DNA of 20,731 bases from NCBI GenBank assembly GCA_002403785.1, contig DHIM01000225.1, forward strand, positions 1 through 20,731, read 5' to 3'. The stretch's first letter is position 1. Every line of letters starts with the position of its first letter. The position numbers were made by a program, and so were the translations under genes. This DNA comes from Clostridium sp. UBA4746. GTDB taxonomy: Bacteria > Bacillota > Clostridia > Clostridiales > Clostridiaceae. The notes under the pieces were generated by a model, which did no database searches, had not been told where the DNA came from, and was given only the letters and a program-made list of their open reading frames with translations. Positions 1 through 6,901 of the stretch are shown here, in pieces.

Positions 1-338
1 TTAAAATATATATTTCTTGGGTGTAGTAGAATTTTTTCCGTGAAATTATTTAGTGGATCTATCTCTAACACCTTTTCTAGTATTGAAAGTCTTATAACTT
101 CAGAATATTGTTTTGCTTTAAAAAATGATTCATATCCTTCTACTATTTCATAATTCAACACACATTTTTTGTTTTCATGTGCTACATCTTTTAATGCAAA
201 GAAATAAGGTGATTCTTTTTTTAATTCTTCAAGTTCAAAGTCATTTTCAAATAAAACAATGTTATTCCCCAATTCAATTTTACATTGATTATTTGCTTTT
301 ATATACAATGTGGCATCTTCCATTAACGTGATTTTCAT
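1..338 (-). CDS. EssB/YukC-like protein, partial (C-terminal part beyond window edge)
   Basis: The minus-strand frame is open from an ATG at 336-338 to the first base of the window, giving 112 residues without a stop, so the gene is cut by the edge. The fragment resembles the N-terminal pseudokinase-like domain of EssB/YukC, the membrane component of type VII secretion. It has SPYF at residues 43-46, a YEI strand near 63-65, an arginine-leucine rich helix near 80-93, and a terminal LHPRNIYF (105-112) that matches the family's 'F-x-L-x-P-x-x-x-x-F' element. The transmembrane and C-terminal parts are not visible. The start lies 3 bases after the VirB4 stop, so the two genes are almost certainly co-transcribed and translationally coupled. 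Family assignment comes from remembered similarity to S. aureus EssB. A role in conjugation rather than WXG100 export is inferred from the neighbours. Confidence 0.7.
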   Translation of the reverse strand, partial: MKITLMEDATLYIKANNQCKIELGNNIVLFENDFELEELKKESPYFFALKDVAHENKKCVLNYEIVEGYESFFKAKQYSEVIRLSILEKVLEIDPLNNFTEKILLHPRNIYF

Positions 339-341
339 ATC

Positions 342-2342
342 CTATTGTTCCCTTCCGTCATAATTGTTTACTTCTTCAATTTCAAGTGGACTTATATAAA
401 GTTCCTTTTCATAATCAGGCTGGATTTTTGCATCTTCTTCATATTTTTCAGTATATCTTTTGGGATTGCATAATCTTAATTCCTCTTTTGTTAATTCTAT
501 TTTCATAAAAACACGTTTTGTTCCATAAATCATTAATGCTTCACCTTGTCGTTTAGCCCTAAGTAATGATATTTCAGGCTTTGAAAAATTAAGTTTTAGT
601 TTTTCAATTAAATCATCAACACCCTTATTATCAATTCCAAAGAAAACTTTTGTGAATGAGTTCTCAACAACCGCAGTTCCTAAATCTCCATCGCTATAAT
701 TCGCTTTCAAAACATCATTAATTTGTTGGGTTGCAGCTATTGCTCCTGCTCTATATTTTCTAAATCTTTTATATGCTTGAAAAAAGAAATCACAAGATTC
801 TTGATTTTTTAATAAAAAGTGAAATTCATCTATAAACATATATGCAGCATAATCATTTGTTAACTCTGAACTTTGAGACTTAACCTTTGTTATATCGTCC
901 CATAAATAAGAGAATATATTTAAGTAACAAGCACCCTGAACATCTTTTTCGGTTTGTAATGCCGATAAATCAAATGATACGATTTCACTAGATAAATCAA
1001 TATTTGTATACCCATTAAATAATGAATTTGATCCATAAACATAACTTTCCAATATGTAATAAAAATCTCTTATAAGCGAAAACTTTTCAGTGTCTTCTAT
1101 CTTTAACGCTTCACAAGATTTATATAAATCTTCTAATATGGGAAAATCTTCATGTGTTACATTTTTAAGTTCTTTGCAATTTTCTAATTTAATATATAAT
1201 TTCAATACCAAGCTTTCTATAATGGATGCTTCTACTTGGCTCATATCACTTTTAATAACTTTAAAAAAGCCCTTTAGTCTTTGGCATTTTTGTTTTATCA
1301 AATTCTTGATTCTATTTTCTTTATTTATGTTTTTTATTATTTCATCATCCGATAATTCATCTGAATAAATTTCAAATGGATTTATTATTGTTTCTGAGAC
1401 CGAACTCAAATGAATTACAGTACCACCAAAATAATTTACGATGTTTGTATATTCATTTTCAGGATCTATAATATATATTTTTTTACCTTGAGCTATTAAA
1501 TTTATAATTTTTCTTTTTAAATATGTTGTTTTTCCAACTCCACTTGTTCCAATTACAAACATATTTTGATTTAATGTTTTTTTATCATCTAAATAGTTAA
1601 TTGCTACTAAGGAATTAGTTTTTTTATTGATTCCTTCTATTTGTGACTTTGGTGATAAATCGCAAATTTCGCTGTCATCAAAAGGAAAAAAACTACTTGC
1701 TGCGGTTGTATTACTCATTTGATAAGTATATTCCTTTAGTAAATTCTGCTTTAATGGTAAAGCTGACCAGTAAGCATTATTCATTTGGTAGTATGGTACA
1801 ATACCTTTTATATGTAGTTTCATTAAGATACGCTGTATCTTTTCTTCTAATAGTTTAAGTTCCTCTTGTTCTTGTGCTTGTATTAAAATATATGTATAAA
1901 TGTACACAAATCCTGATTTATTGTTCAAAGCTTCTTCTAATTGATAAGCAGCGCTTTTCATTTCTTTTTTTAATTTTATTTTATATTGTGGGTCATGTGT
2001 TTTTAATAATTCTGCTTCTTTATTTTTAAAACTTGAATTATAATGCTCTAGCATTATTGATGCATCTGTTGGTTCTATGTATTGGCTTATTGTAATATTA
2101 CCCTTCATTCTTTTTAAATCTGATAACCAATTTCCCTTTTGTTCATTGGGGTACGAGGTGAAAGCTATTACTCTTATATAATTACCACCCATTTCTACAC
2201 AATCCTTATTTTCTTTATAAATAAAAGGGTAAATTGCATCAATTGGTGTTGCATCAATTAAACCCGATATTTCGTCTTTTTTAACAGGTTCTTTTATTTG
2301 CTCTTTTACTTCTTTCTTTTTTTTACTTTTAAATAATTTCAT
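342..2342 (-). CDS. VirB4/TrsE-family conjugation ATPase
   Basis: This is the cytoplasmic ATPase that powers a type IV secretion (conjugation) channel at the inner face of the membrane. The 666-aa protein has a Walker A motif GTSGVGKT at 265-272, a DPENEY segment just after the first P-loop strand (about 293-298), a Walker B strand ending in FIDE at 503-506 followed by FHFLL, and the ATQQ element at 537-540 typical of VirB4/TraC/HerA-FtsK relatives. The first 30 residues are very lysine-rich. Residues 30-240 form the usual VirB4 N-terminal domain. The start is supported by a GGAGGGG ribosome site about 5 bases upstream. It lies 13 bases downstream of the TrsD-like gene and 3 bases upstream of the EssB-like gene. 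Size and order resemble traD-traE of staphylococcal pSK41/pGO1-type plasmids, as I recall them. No frameshift or missing motif was seen. Confidence 0.93.
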   Translation of the reverse strand: MKLFKSKKKKEVKEQIKEPVKKDEISGLIDATPIDAIYPFIYKENKDCVEMGGNYIRVIAFTSYPNEQKGNWLSDLKRMKGNITISQYIEPTDASIMLEHYNSSFKNKEAELLKTHDPQYKIKLKKEMKSAAYQLEEALNNKSGFVYIYTYILIQAQEQEELKLLEEKIQRILMKLHIKGIVPYYQMNNAYWSALPLKQNLLKEYTYQMSNTTAASSFFPFDDSEICDLSPKSQIEGINKKTNSLVAINYLDDKKTLNQNMFVIGTSGVGKTTYLKRKIINLIAQGKKIYIIDPENEYTNIVNYFGGTVIHLSSVSETIINPFEIYSDELSDDEIIKNINKENRIKNLIKQKCQRLKGFFKVIKSDMSQVEASIIESLVLKLYIKLENCKELKNVTHEDFPILEDLYKSCEALKIEDTEKFSLIRDFYYILESYVYGSNSLFNGYTNIDLSSEIVSFDLSALQTEKDVQGACYLNIFSYLWDDITKVKSQSSELTNDYAAYMFIDEFHFLLKNQESCDFFFQAYKRFRKYRAGAIAATQQINDVLKANYSDGDLGTAVVENSFTKVFFGIDNKGVDDLIEKLKLNFSKPEISLLRAKRQGEALMIYGTKRVFMKIELTKEELRLCNPKRYTEKYEEDAKIQPDYEKELYISPLEIEEVNNYDGREQ

Positions 2343-2355
2343 TTTCCCCTCCGTC

Positions 2356-2964
2356 CTAAGAATATATTGAGTATTTAAAATCTATGAATCTATGTAACGT
2401 CGAAATAGTTTCTTTTGTACTTAATATTTCTAAGTTTACATCATGAGATTCAAGCATTGATTCTAATGAATTTTTAACCTTTGACATTTTTTCTCTTAAT
2501 TCCTTTTCAGCATTGCTTAACTCTACTAATGTTCTTTTCTGTATTTTTTGACTTAATACAACTAGATGTTGTTGTGTTGTTAATTCTGAATTTAATTCTA
2601 TATCTTGATAATGCATGCAATTAGCCGCAATTAATTGTTGTAAATGTTTTTTTGATTCGGTATTTTCCATTTTAGAATTTTTAATACTTAAATAACGTTT
2701 TTTCCAATATAGATTATATCTTTTTAAATCTAATGGAACTGTCATGCTTACGGTTTGTAAACTTTCATTGTTATTTGACATTAAAAAAGCCCCATAATCT
2801 TCGAATAAACTGTTTTGTTCATATTCTGCAAGAAGATCCATGTTTACCCCTTCAACTTTTATCATTACAATTAGTTCACTATTTTTCAGCAGTACAAAAT
2901 CACTATATATTCCTTCTATAGGGCTTATATCTTGTAAATATAATTTTTTATTTTCCTGTGCCAT
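2356..2964 (-). CDS. TrsD-like conjugation protein (VirB4-associated)
   Basis: A 202-aa soluble protein with no signal peptide or membrane segment. Residues 1-95 look like the first part of a VirB4/TrsD N-terminal fold (LYLQDISPIEGIYSDFVLLKNS, then a strand-rich stretch). Residues about 105-185 are highly charged and helical, probably a coiled coil. The start ATG at 2962-2964 overlaps the end of the upstream PrgI-like gene by 17 bases and has a GGGGAG ribosome site, which indicates translational coupling. It is followed after 13 bases by the VirB4 ATPase. A small TrsD-type protein before a TrsE-type ATPase is the arrangement I recall from Gram-positive conjugation operons, so this is probably a natural partner of VirB4 and not a broken VirB4. 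The exact role is unknown. Confidence 0.65.
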   Translation of the reverse strand: MAQENKKLYLQDISPIEGIYSDFVLLKNSELIVMIKVEGVNMDLLAEYEQNSLFEDYGAFLMSNNNESLQTVSMTVPLDLKRYNLYWKKRYLSIKNSKMENTESKKHLQQLIAANCMHYQDIELNSELTTQQHLVVLSQKIQKRTLVELSNAEKELREKMSKVKNSLESMLESHDVNLEILSTKETISTLHRFIDFKYSIYS

Positions 2965-3373
2965 TACTTAAATCTCCCCTTTCTTTAGGTTTTATATAAT
3001 ACATCTTTTGCTTGTTTAAAAATGAGATTCTCATTTTTATATAATCCAAACACTTTATATTACTCCTGTTTTTAATAGGTCTTAAAATTGCCATAACAAA
3101 GCCTGTACATAAAATTAAACAATCAAATATACCTTTTATTATCCAAAAGAATACACTACTATATGGAGGTATAACCACTATAATTGTAGATAATAATAAT
3201 GAAGGTACTATAAACTTCGCAACATCTGTTACAGATAATCCTTGCACTATGTTATATCCCTTTTCTACATTACCAGGGAAAAAAAACCTTTTTCCTGTTC
3301 TTCCATTTTCTTCTTCTCCCAATAATTCAAGTAAAGCTTTTTTTAAGCCCTCTTTGTCTTCCAAATCGTTCAC
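2948..3373 (-). CDS. PrgI/VirB3-like membrane protein of the conjugation machinery
   Basis: A 141-aa protein with a charged N-terminus, two closely spaced membrane segments (about residues 52-70 and 75-97) and a basic, tyrosine-rich C-terminal tail. This layout is that of PrgI/TrsC/VirB3 proteins, which join VirB4 to the inner membrane. An FFFPGNVEKGY segment precedes the hydrophobic pair. It sits between the pilin-like gene and the VirB4 pair and overlaps the next gene by 17 bases. The start given is GTG at 3371-3373, but the best ribosome site (GAGGTG) overlaps that codon. A TTG at 3362-3364 (residue 4) lies 6 bases after it and is probably the real start. Family call rests on topology, size and context. 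Confidence 0.7.
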   Translation of the reverse strand: MNDLEDKEGLKKALLELLGEEENGRTGKRFFFPGNVEKGYNIVQGLSVTDVAKFIVPSLLLSTIIVVIPPYSSVFFWIIKGIFDCLILCTGFVMAILRPIKNRSNIKCLDYIKMRISFLNKQKMYYIKPKERGDLSNGTGK

Positions 3374-3388
3374 CTCATTTATTTTTTC

Positions 3389-3733
3389 CTATTGAAACAA
3401 ACCATATACCCAAGGAATTAGCCATACTAAAGACCCACCAACTGCAACTGCTACACCTATTGTTCCTACACTTCTCCACATATCGTTTTTCACATGAGGA
3501 TCGTCTAAACTTGGCAATTTAGATATAATTACTTTGAGGGCTGCTATAACTCCAACTACAACAATAATACCTGTTAGAACCCCTTGAATCACTGATAATC
3601 CTTGATTTACTTTAGCCGTTACTGTTGCTTCATCACTTGCTGCCAAAACTGGTATTGAATTTACAATTGAAACCCCTGCCACATATGCAGCAACTAAACT
3701 GCTTTTGATTTTCTTCATGTTTTTGCTTTCCAT
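3389..3733 (-). CDS. VirB2/TrbC-like pilin candidate, secreted two-TM protein
   Basis: A 114-aa protein with a basic start (MESKNMKKIKS), a hydrophobic stretch and a signal-peptidase site after VLA (about residue 31). The mature part has two membrane segments, about 48-68 and 92-111. This is the layout of VirB2/TrbC/CagC-type pilin subunits and of the small membrane proteins that open Gram-positive conjugation operons. It is the first gene of the run: promoter and stem-loop lie upstream, and the PrgI-like gene starts 15 bases after its stop. A GGGG ribosome site lies about 8 bases before the ATG. Sequence similarity to true VirB2 cannot be shown by eye, so the call is by topology and position. 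Confidence 0.6.
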   Translation of the reverse strand: MESKNMKKIKSSLVAAYVAGVSIVNSIPVLAASDEATVTAKVNQGLSVIQGVLTGIIVVVGVIAALKVIISKLPSLDDPHVKNDMWRSVGTIGVAVAVGGSLVWLIPWVYGLFQ

Positions 3734-3756
3734 CTTTTTTTACCCCTTCCTATATT

Positions 3757-3778
3757 TGATGTAAAATACTATACATCA
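3757..3778 (-). promoter_or_regulatory. Short inverted repeat in the leader of the conjugation operon
   Basis: TGATGTA at 3757-3763 and TACATCA at 3772-3778 form a perfect 7-bp inverted repeat with an 8-base loop, extendable by one A-T pair. It lies between the proposed promoter and the ribosome site of the pilin-like gene, so it could be an operator half-site pair or a small RNA hairpin in the leader. There is no T-tract, so it is not a terminator. Confidence 0.35.
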
Positions 3779-3787
3779 ATGTTCCCT

Positions 3788-3817
3788 TTTATACTTGTAA
3801 GCTACTTTTTTATACAA
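3788..3817 (-). promoter_or_regulatory. Candidate sigma-A promoter of the conjugation operon
   Basis: On the minus strand, TTGTAT (3812-3817) is followed after 18 bases by TATAAA (3788-3793). This gives a leader of about 48 nt to the pilin-like start codon. It is the best -35/-10 pair seen in the upstream gap, but such pairs arise readily in AT-rich DNA. Confidence 0.4.
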
Positions 3818-4505
3818 AATGTCTATCCTACAAATAATTCAAAATAATTCACTCCGTATTTCGCTATTTTAACTTTTAATTTTCAATATTTTCTTTTTTT
3901 ATTTATTTTAGAAGGTCGCTCTGCTTCATCTCCTCCAATTAGGCTATTTTGCTACCTTTCTATACTCTTATTATGCATTACCACTGATTATAAAGCAAGA
4001 AATTCCATGGAAATAATAATCATTTTTCGACATAAAAGGGCTTAATTGTAATATATTCTAATTGCATACTTTTATTGTAATGTGACAAAAAAATAAAATA
4101 CCACCCTATTCATTTTGCTGAATAATGCAATATTTCTTCAAATAAGAATTTAGCGGCTTAACTACCTGCTTTTTTACAAGAATCGTCGCGGTAACCATAA
4201 CCCTAAATATCAAATTAATATTATAAGCTACACTCCAATGCTAGATCATTTTTATGACTAACTACTTTTGTTATTATCGTTTTACAAGGAGGGGTAATTT
4301 TTCAAATTATAAACCTATATACTCCACTTGTCCTTGAAGTATTTTGTTAAATAAAACTGGATTGTCTTTATATTTGAGTATATCTACAAGGATTTTTGAA
4401 AAAAATAAAGGGAGATATCAAAAAAAATGATGGAACAAATGAATGTTGGAATTTAAGATTAATTGGTTTTACCTCTAATTAATTTCTAAATTCCTACTGA
4501 CTTTC
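3818..4505. other. Gene-free AT-rich region between conjugation block and DMT gene
   Basis: I find no convincing gene, RNA or repeat in these roughly 690 bases. Short open frames that follow ribosome-site-like GGAGGAG or GGGAGA sequences end after about 8-9 codons. A weak AT-only inverted repeat (ATTAATT 4458-4464 / AATTAAT 4477-4483) lies just past the DMT stop codon and is a poor terminator candidate. The stretch separates two functionally unrelated gene blocks. Confidence 0.5.
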
Positions 4506-5486
4506 TTACATATCATTTTGAATATTCCTTTTAAAATTGAAAATTTCACTAGGTTTCGCAATTACCAAAACTGTTCCTAATGTTATAATCACACTACCTA
4601 CAATTAATTCACTTGTAATCGAAGTATGCAATATCAACGTATGAAATACAATCGTCCATAAAGCATATGTTATGTTTAAAGCGGTTCCTTTAGCAGCTCC
4701 TATTAAATAAATCGTTTTATAGTAAAATATAAAAGATGTTGTTGCAACAAACGCTGACAATACAAGTAACCAAATAGTATTACTGGCAAATACTTCTCCT
4801 GTTAAAAAGTGTCCTTTCAAGATTGGTACTATAATTACTCCATAAACTATGGCAGAAATTATGTACCTTATATTTAAAGCTTCTATAGGCCCTATACCAT
4901 CCTTCATGCCATAAGCACATATTACGCTTTCAGATGCCCACCCCACAACTGCTCCTAGAGCAAAAAGTACTCCTATGATAAAAGTGCCTTTATTTACTGA
5001 TCCAACACCGGAATAGCCTAGGACAAATACACCTAAAACACTTAACCCTATCCCCATCCAAGTGTTCTTTCCAATTTTTTCTTTTAAAAATATAAAAGCA
5101 AGAACAGCTCCTATTACTGGATAAACGGCTGAAATATTTGCAGTATATGCAGGACCTATATATCTCATACTGAACATATAACAAGTCATGCCTAAGGGAC
5201 CTCCAAACAAAGCACCTATTGCTATAAATAATCCACTTTTTGTCGTAAATCCTTTTAAGACAGATTTAAAGTTTCCTCGACTAATATTTATTATGCTCAT
5301 ATATATAGCCGAAAGACCATCTTTTAAAAATGCAGCAACAAAGGGAGCTAGAAATATTATGTTATCATTCTGTGAAAATAATGATGCTGCTAAAATTATT
5401 CCTATTATAACCGCATCTAATCCCCATGCTAAACCAGAACCAATACCCAGCATACAACCTACTTTGGAATTATTTGAATTGCTCAT
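4506..5486 (-). CDS. DMT-superfamily (EamA) permease
   Basis: A 326-aa integral membrane protein with about ten hydrophobic segments arranged as two EamA halves (roughly residues 12-150 and 165-312). Each half ends in a typical helix pair, the first around the AVLAFIFLKEKIG segment (about 127-139), which is the classical end of an EamA repeat. Such proteins move small metabolites such as amino acids, sugars or nucleotide precursors across the membrane, and the substrate cannot be read from sequence. The start is supported by an AGAGGTG ribosome site 5-6 bases before the ATG. It stands alone: the conjugation block is downstream, and an intrinsic terminator and possible structured RNA lie about 260 bases upstream. 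Confidence 0.85.
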   Translation of the reverse strand: MSNSNNSKVGCMLGIGSGLAWGLDAVIIGIILAASLFSQNDNIIFLAPFVAAFLKDGLSAIYMSIINISRGNFKSVLKGFTTKSGLFIAIGALFGGPLGMTCYMFSMRYIGPAYTANISAVYPVIGAVLAFIFLKEKIGKNTWMGIGLSVLGVFVLGYSGVGSVNKGTFIIGVLFALGAVVGWASESVICAYGMKDGIGPIEALNIRYIISAIVYGVIIVPILKGHFLTGEVFASNTIWLLVLSAFVATTSFIFYYKTIYLIGAAKGTALNITYALWTIVFHTLILHTSITSELIVGSVIITLGTVLVIAKPSEIFNFKRNIQNDM

Positions 5487-5565
5487 TCTACACCTCTTAA
5501 ATTTTAATAATAAATTTATAGAATAAATGGAGTAAGTTAATGTTTCACTATACTAGTAGGTAGGT

Positions 5566-5589
5566 CAAATGAATCAAATGAATCAAATG
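5566..5589. repeat. Short tandem repeat, 9-bp unit x 2.7
   Basis: The unit CAAATGAAT is repeated at 5566-5574, 5575-5583 and partly at 5584-5589. It lies about 80 bases upstream of the DMT start codon, within an AT-rich leader that also holds loosely repeated TATTAATATA-like sequence at 5625-5665. It could be a polymerase-slippage site near the promoter. No function can be assigned. Confidence 0.6.
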
Positions 5590-5743
5590 TAATAAATTAA
5601 CTTTTCAGTGTCCTATTGAGTAATATATACTAATATATATTAATATGTATTAATGTATGCATATACTATCAAAACTGTTTTATTAAATATAAAAGGCCTT
5701 CAACTAAATTTTTCTAACCTCAGCCCCCCACTATTCTATTGCA

Positions 5744-5773
5744 ATAAAAAAAGAAGGTAATATTCACCTTCTT
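5744..5773 (-). terminator. Intrinsic terminator, minus strand
   Basis: AAGAAGGT (5751-5758) and ACCTTCTT (5766-5773) pair perfectly around a 7-base loop. On the minus strand the stem runs straight into a T-tract (complement of 5744-5750). It either backs up the hairpin after the activase gene or acts as the expression platform of a leader RNA in front of the DMT gene. Confidence 0.8.
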
Positions 5774-5905
5774 AATGTATTATATTAAGTTGAACCAGAT
5801 ATTAGAATCCTCAATCACTACTGATGTCACTCCATAGGTTATGAATCACTGCCCCGTAGCTAATTCCTACTACCGGTGCGGTTATCACCTTTTTTTGATG
5901 GGTAA
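5774..5905 (-). other. Possible structured leader RNA of unknown class
   Basis: About 130 bases with no open frame lie between two minus-strand hairpins and are clearly richer in G and C than the DNA further downstream. Read on the minus strand they offer several local helices: GGTG/CACC with loop ATAACCG, GTAG/CTAC continued by CC/GG past one mismatch, TTCATA/TATGGA with an ACC loop, and ATCA/TGAT. The strong terminator at 5744-5773 follows immediately. This is the layout of a riboswitch or attenuator, but I could not match it to the TPP, FMN, SAM, lysine, purine, fluoride, ydaO, T-box or c-di-GMP consensus. It may instead be untranslated 3' sequence. Confidence 0.3.
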
Positions 5906-5915
5906 AATATAATAA

Positions 5916-5951
5916 GAACATGAACACATTACAAGTAATGTGTCCATGTTC
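5916..5951 (-). terminator. Strong hairpin directly after the activase stop codon
   Basis: GAACATG (5916-5922) pairs with CATGTTC (5945-5951) and, after one A/C mismatch, ACACATTAC (5924-5932) pairs with GTAATGTGT (5935-5943), 16 pairs in all. It begins 4 bases past the stop of the glycyl-radical activase. The minus-strand sequence that follows (TTATTATATTTTA) is U-rich but interrupted, so this is a probable terminator or 3'-end stabiliser of the operon. Confidence 0.65.
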
Positions 5952-5955
5952 TACT

Positions 5956-6870
5956 TTACTTTTCCTTTTCAAATCGTTCTTTTGCCACTAATTTGAGATG
6001 ATTAAATGTTTCATCACTCAGCTTAACATCACCTAGAGAATAAACACGTCCCAAAGATATATATTTGGGTTGTCCTAAACGATGGTACTGCAGAAATTCG
6101 TAAGTAACATTTGGAAATTGTTTAATAAAATCAATTATCGCAAGTACTTCATCTTCTGAATCATTAAAGCCTGGAACGATTGGCGTTCTTGCTAGAATCG
6201 GTAGATTAGGAAATTGATGACACATTTTTTCGAAGTTGCCAAGAATCTGTTCATTAGTAACACCAGTATGCCTTTTGTGTTTGGACGAATCAATACACTT
6301 TATGTCATATATCACGGTATTCAACAGCTGACAAGCTTGCTCCATGACTGACCATTCAACACGTCCACATGTTTCAATGGCAGTTTTAATGCCGTGTTTC
6401 TTAGCCTCTTTCAATAAATTGATGGCAAAATCCGCTTGCAAAAGCGGCTCTCCACCGCTTAACGTCATACCACCATCAGAACGCCTATAAAATGAACTAT
6501 CTGATTCAACCTCACTTAAAACTTCTTTAATACTCATTTTCTTTCCAAATACTCGTAAAGCACCAGTTGGGCAGACGTCCGTACACTTAAAACACTTATG
6601 GCACAAATCACGATTAATTTTTATATCACCGTTACCCCCTTGTGTTATACCCTGTTGTGGACAGTTCTCAATGCACTGGTAACAACCCATGCACTTACTT
6701 AAACTCCACGCAAGCTCAGGATCTGTGCTTTGGGATTCTGGATTACTACACCAAGGGCAACGAAGAGGACATCCTTTTAGGAACACGACGGTCCTTATGC
6801 CTGGACCATCGTGTACTGAAAATTGTTGAATATTAAATACGTAACCAGCTTTGTTCTTATCTATGCTCAT
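5956..6870 (-). CDS. Glycyl radical enzyme activase (radical SAM, PflA type)
   Basis: This enzyme uses S-adenosylmethionine and a 4Fe-4S cluster to abstract hydrogen from the glycine of the partner enzyme 31 bases upstream. From the ATG at 6868-6870 it is 304 aa. The radical-SAM motif CPLRCPWC gives cysteines 34, 38 and 41. A two-cluster ferredoxin insert follows (C60, C63, C66, C70 and C90, C93, C96, C100), which marks activases of the glycerol-dehydratase, choline-lyase and sulfonate-lyase class and not plain PflA. SGGEP, the SAM amino-group motif, follows at about 139-143. The frame extends to an ATG five codons earlier, but GGAGGAT lies 6 bases before the internal ATG, so I place the start there. 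The product would act in the cytoplasm under anaerobic conditions. Confidence 0.92.
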   Translation of the reverse strand: MSIDKNKAGYVFNIQQFSVHDGPGIRTVVFLKGCPLRCPWCSNPESQSTDPELAWSLSKCMGCYQCIENCPQQGITQGGNGDIKINRDLCHKCFKCTDVCPTGALRVFGKKMSIKEVLSEVESDSSFYRRSDGGMTLSGGEPLLQADFAINLLKEAKKHGIKTAIETCGRVEWSVMEQACQLLNTVIYDIKCIDSSKHKRHTGVTNEQILGNFEKMCHQFPNLPILARTPIVPGFNDSEDEVLAIIDFIKQFPNVTYEFLQYHRLGQPKYISLGRVYSLGDVKLSDETFNHLKLVAKERFEKEK

Positions 6871-6901
6871 ATAATAATCCTCCATTTGTAACTATAAACT
6901 A

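Noticed and set aside
125..331. Plus-strand 68-aa open frame at the left end
   Set aside because: It is antisense to the EssB-like reading frame, has no ribosome site and gives a composition typical of AT-rich antisense DNA.
4427..4456. Small gene after GGGAGA upstream of the DMT stop (MMEQMNVGI)
   Set aside because: Only nine codons, no family resemblance, and in AT-rich non-coding DNA.
5188..5526. Plus-strand 112-aa open frame opposite the DMT gene
   Set aside because: It is a shadow of the permease gene; its proline/lysine-rich translation mirrors membrane codons on the other strand.
5566..5589. CRISPR or iteron interpretation of the 9-bp tandem repeat
   Set aside because: Units are directly abutting, only 2.7 copies, with no spacers and no replication gene nearby.
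5774..5905. Identification as a T-box, FMN, TPP, fluoride or cobalamin riboswitch
   Set aside because: Short look-alikes such as ACCGGT or GGTGATAACCGC occur, but the ordered conserved segments of these classes are missing, so no class name is given.
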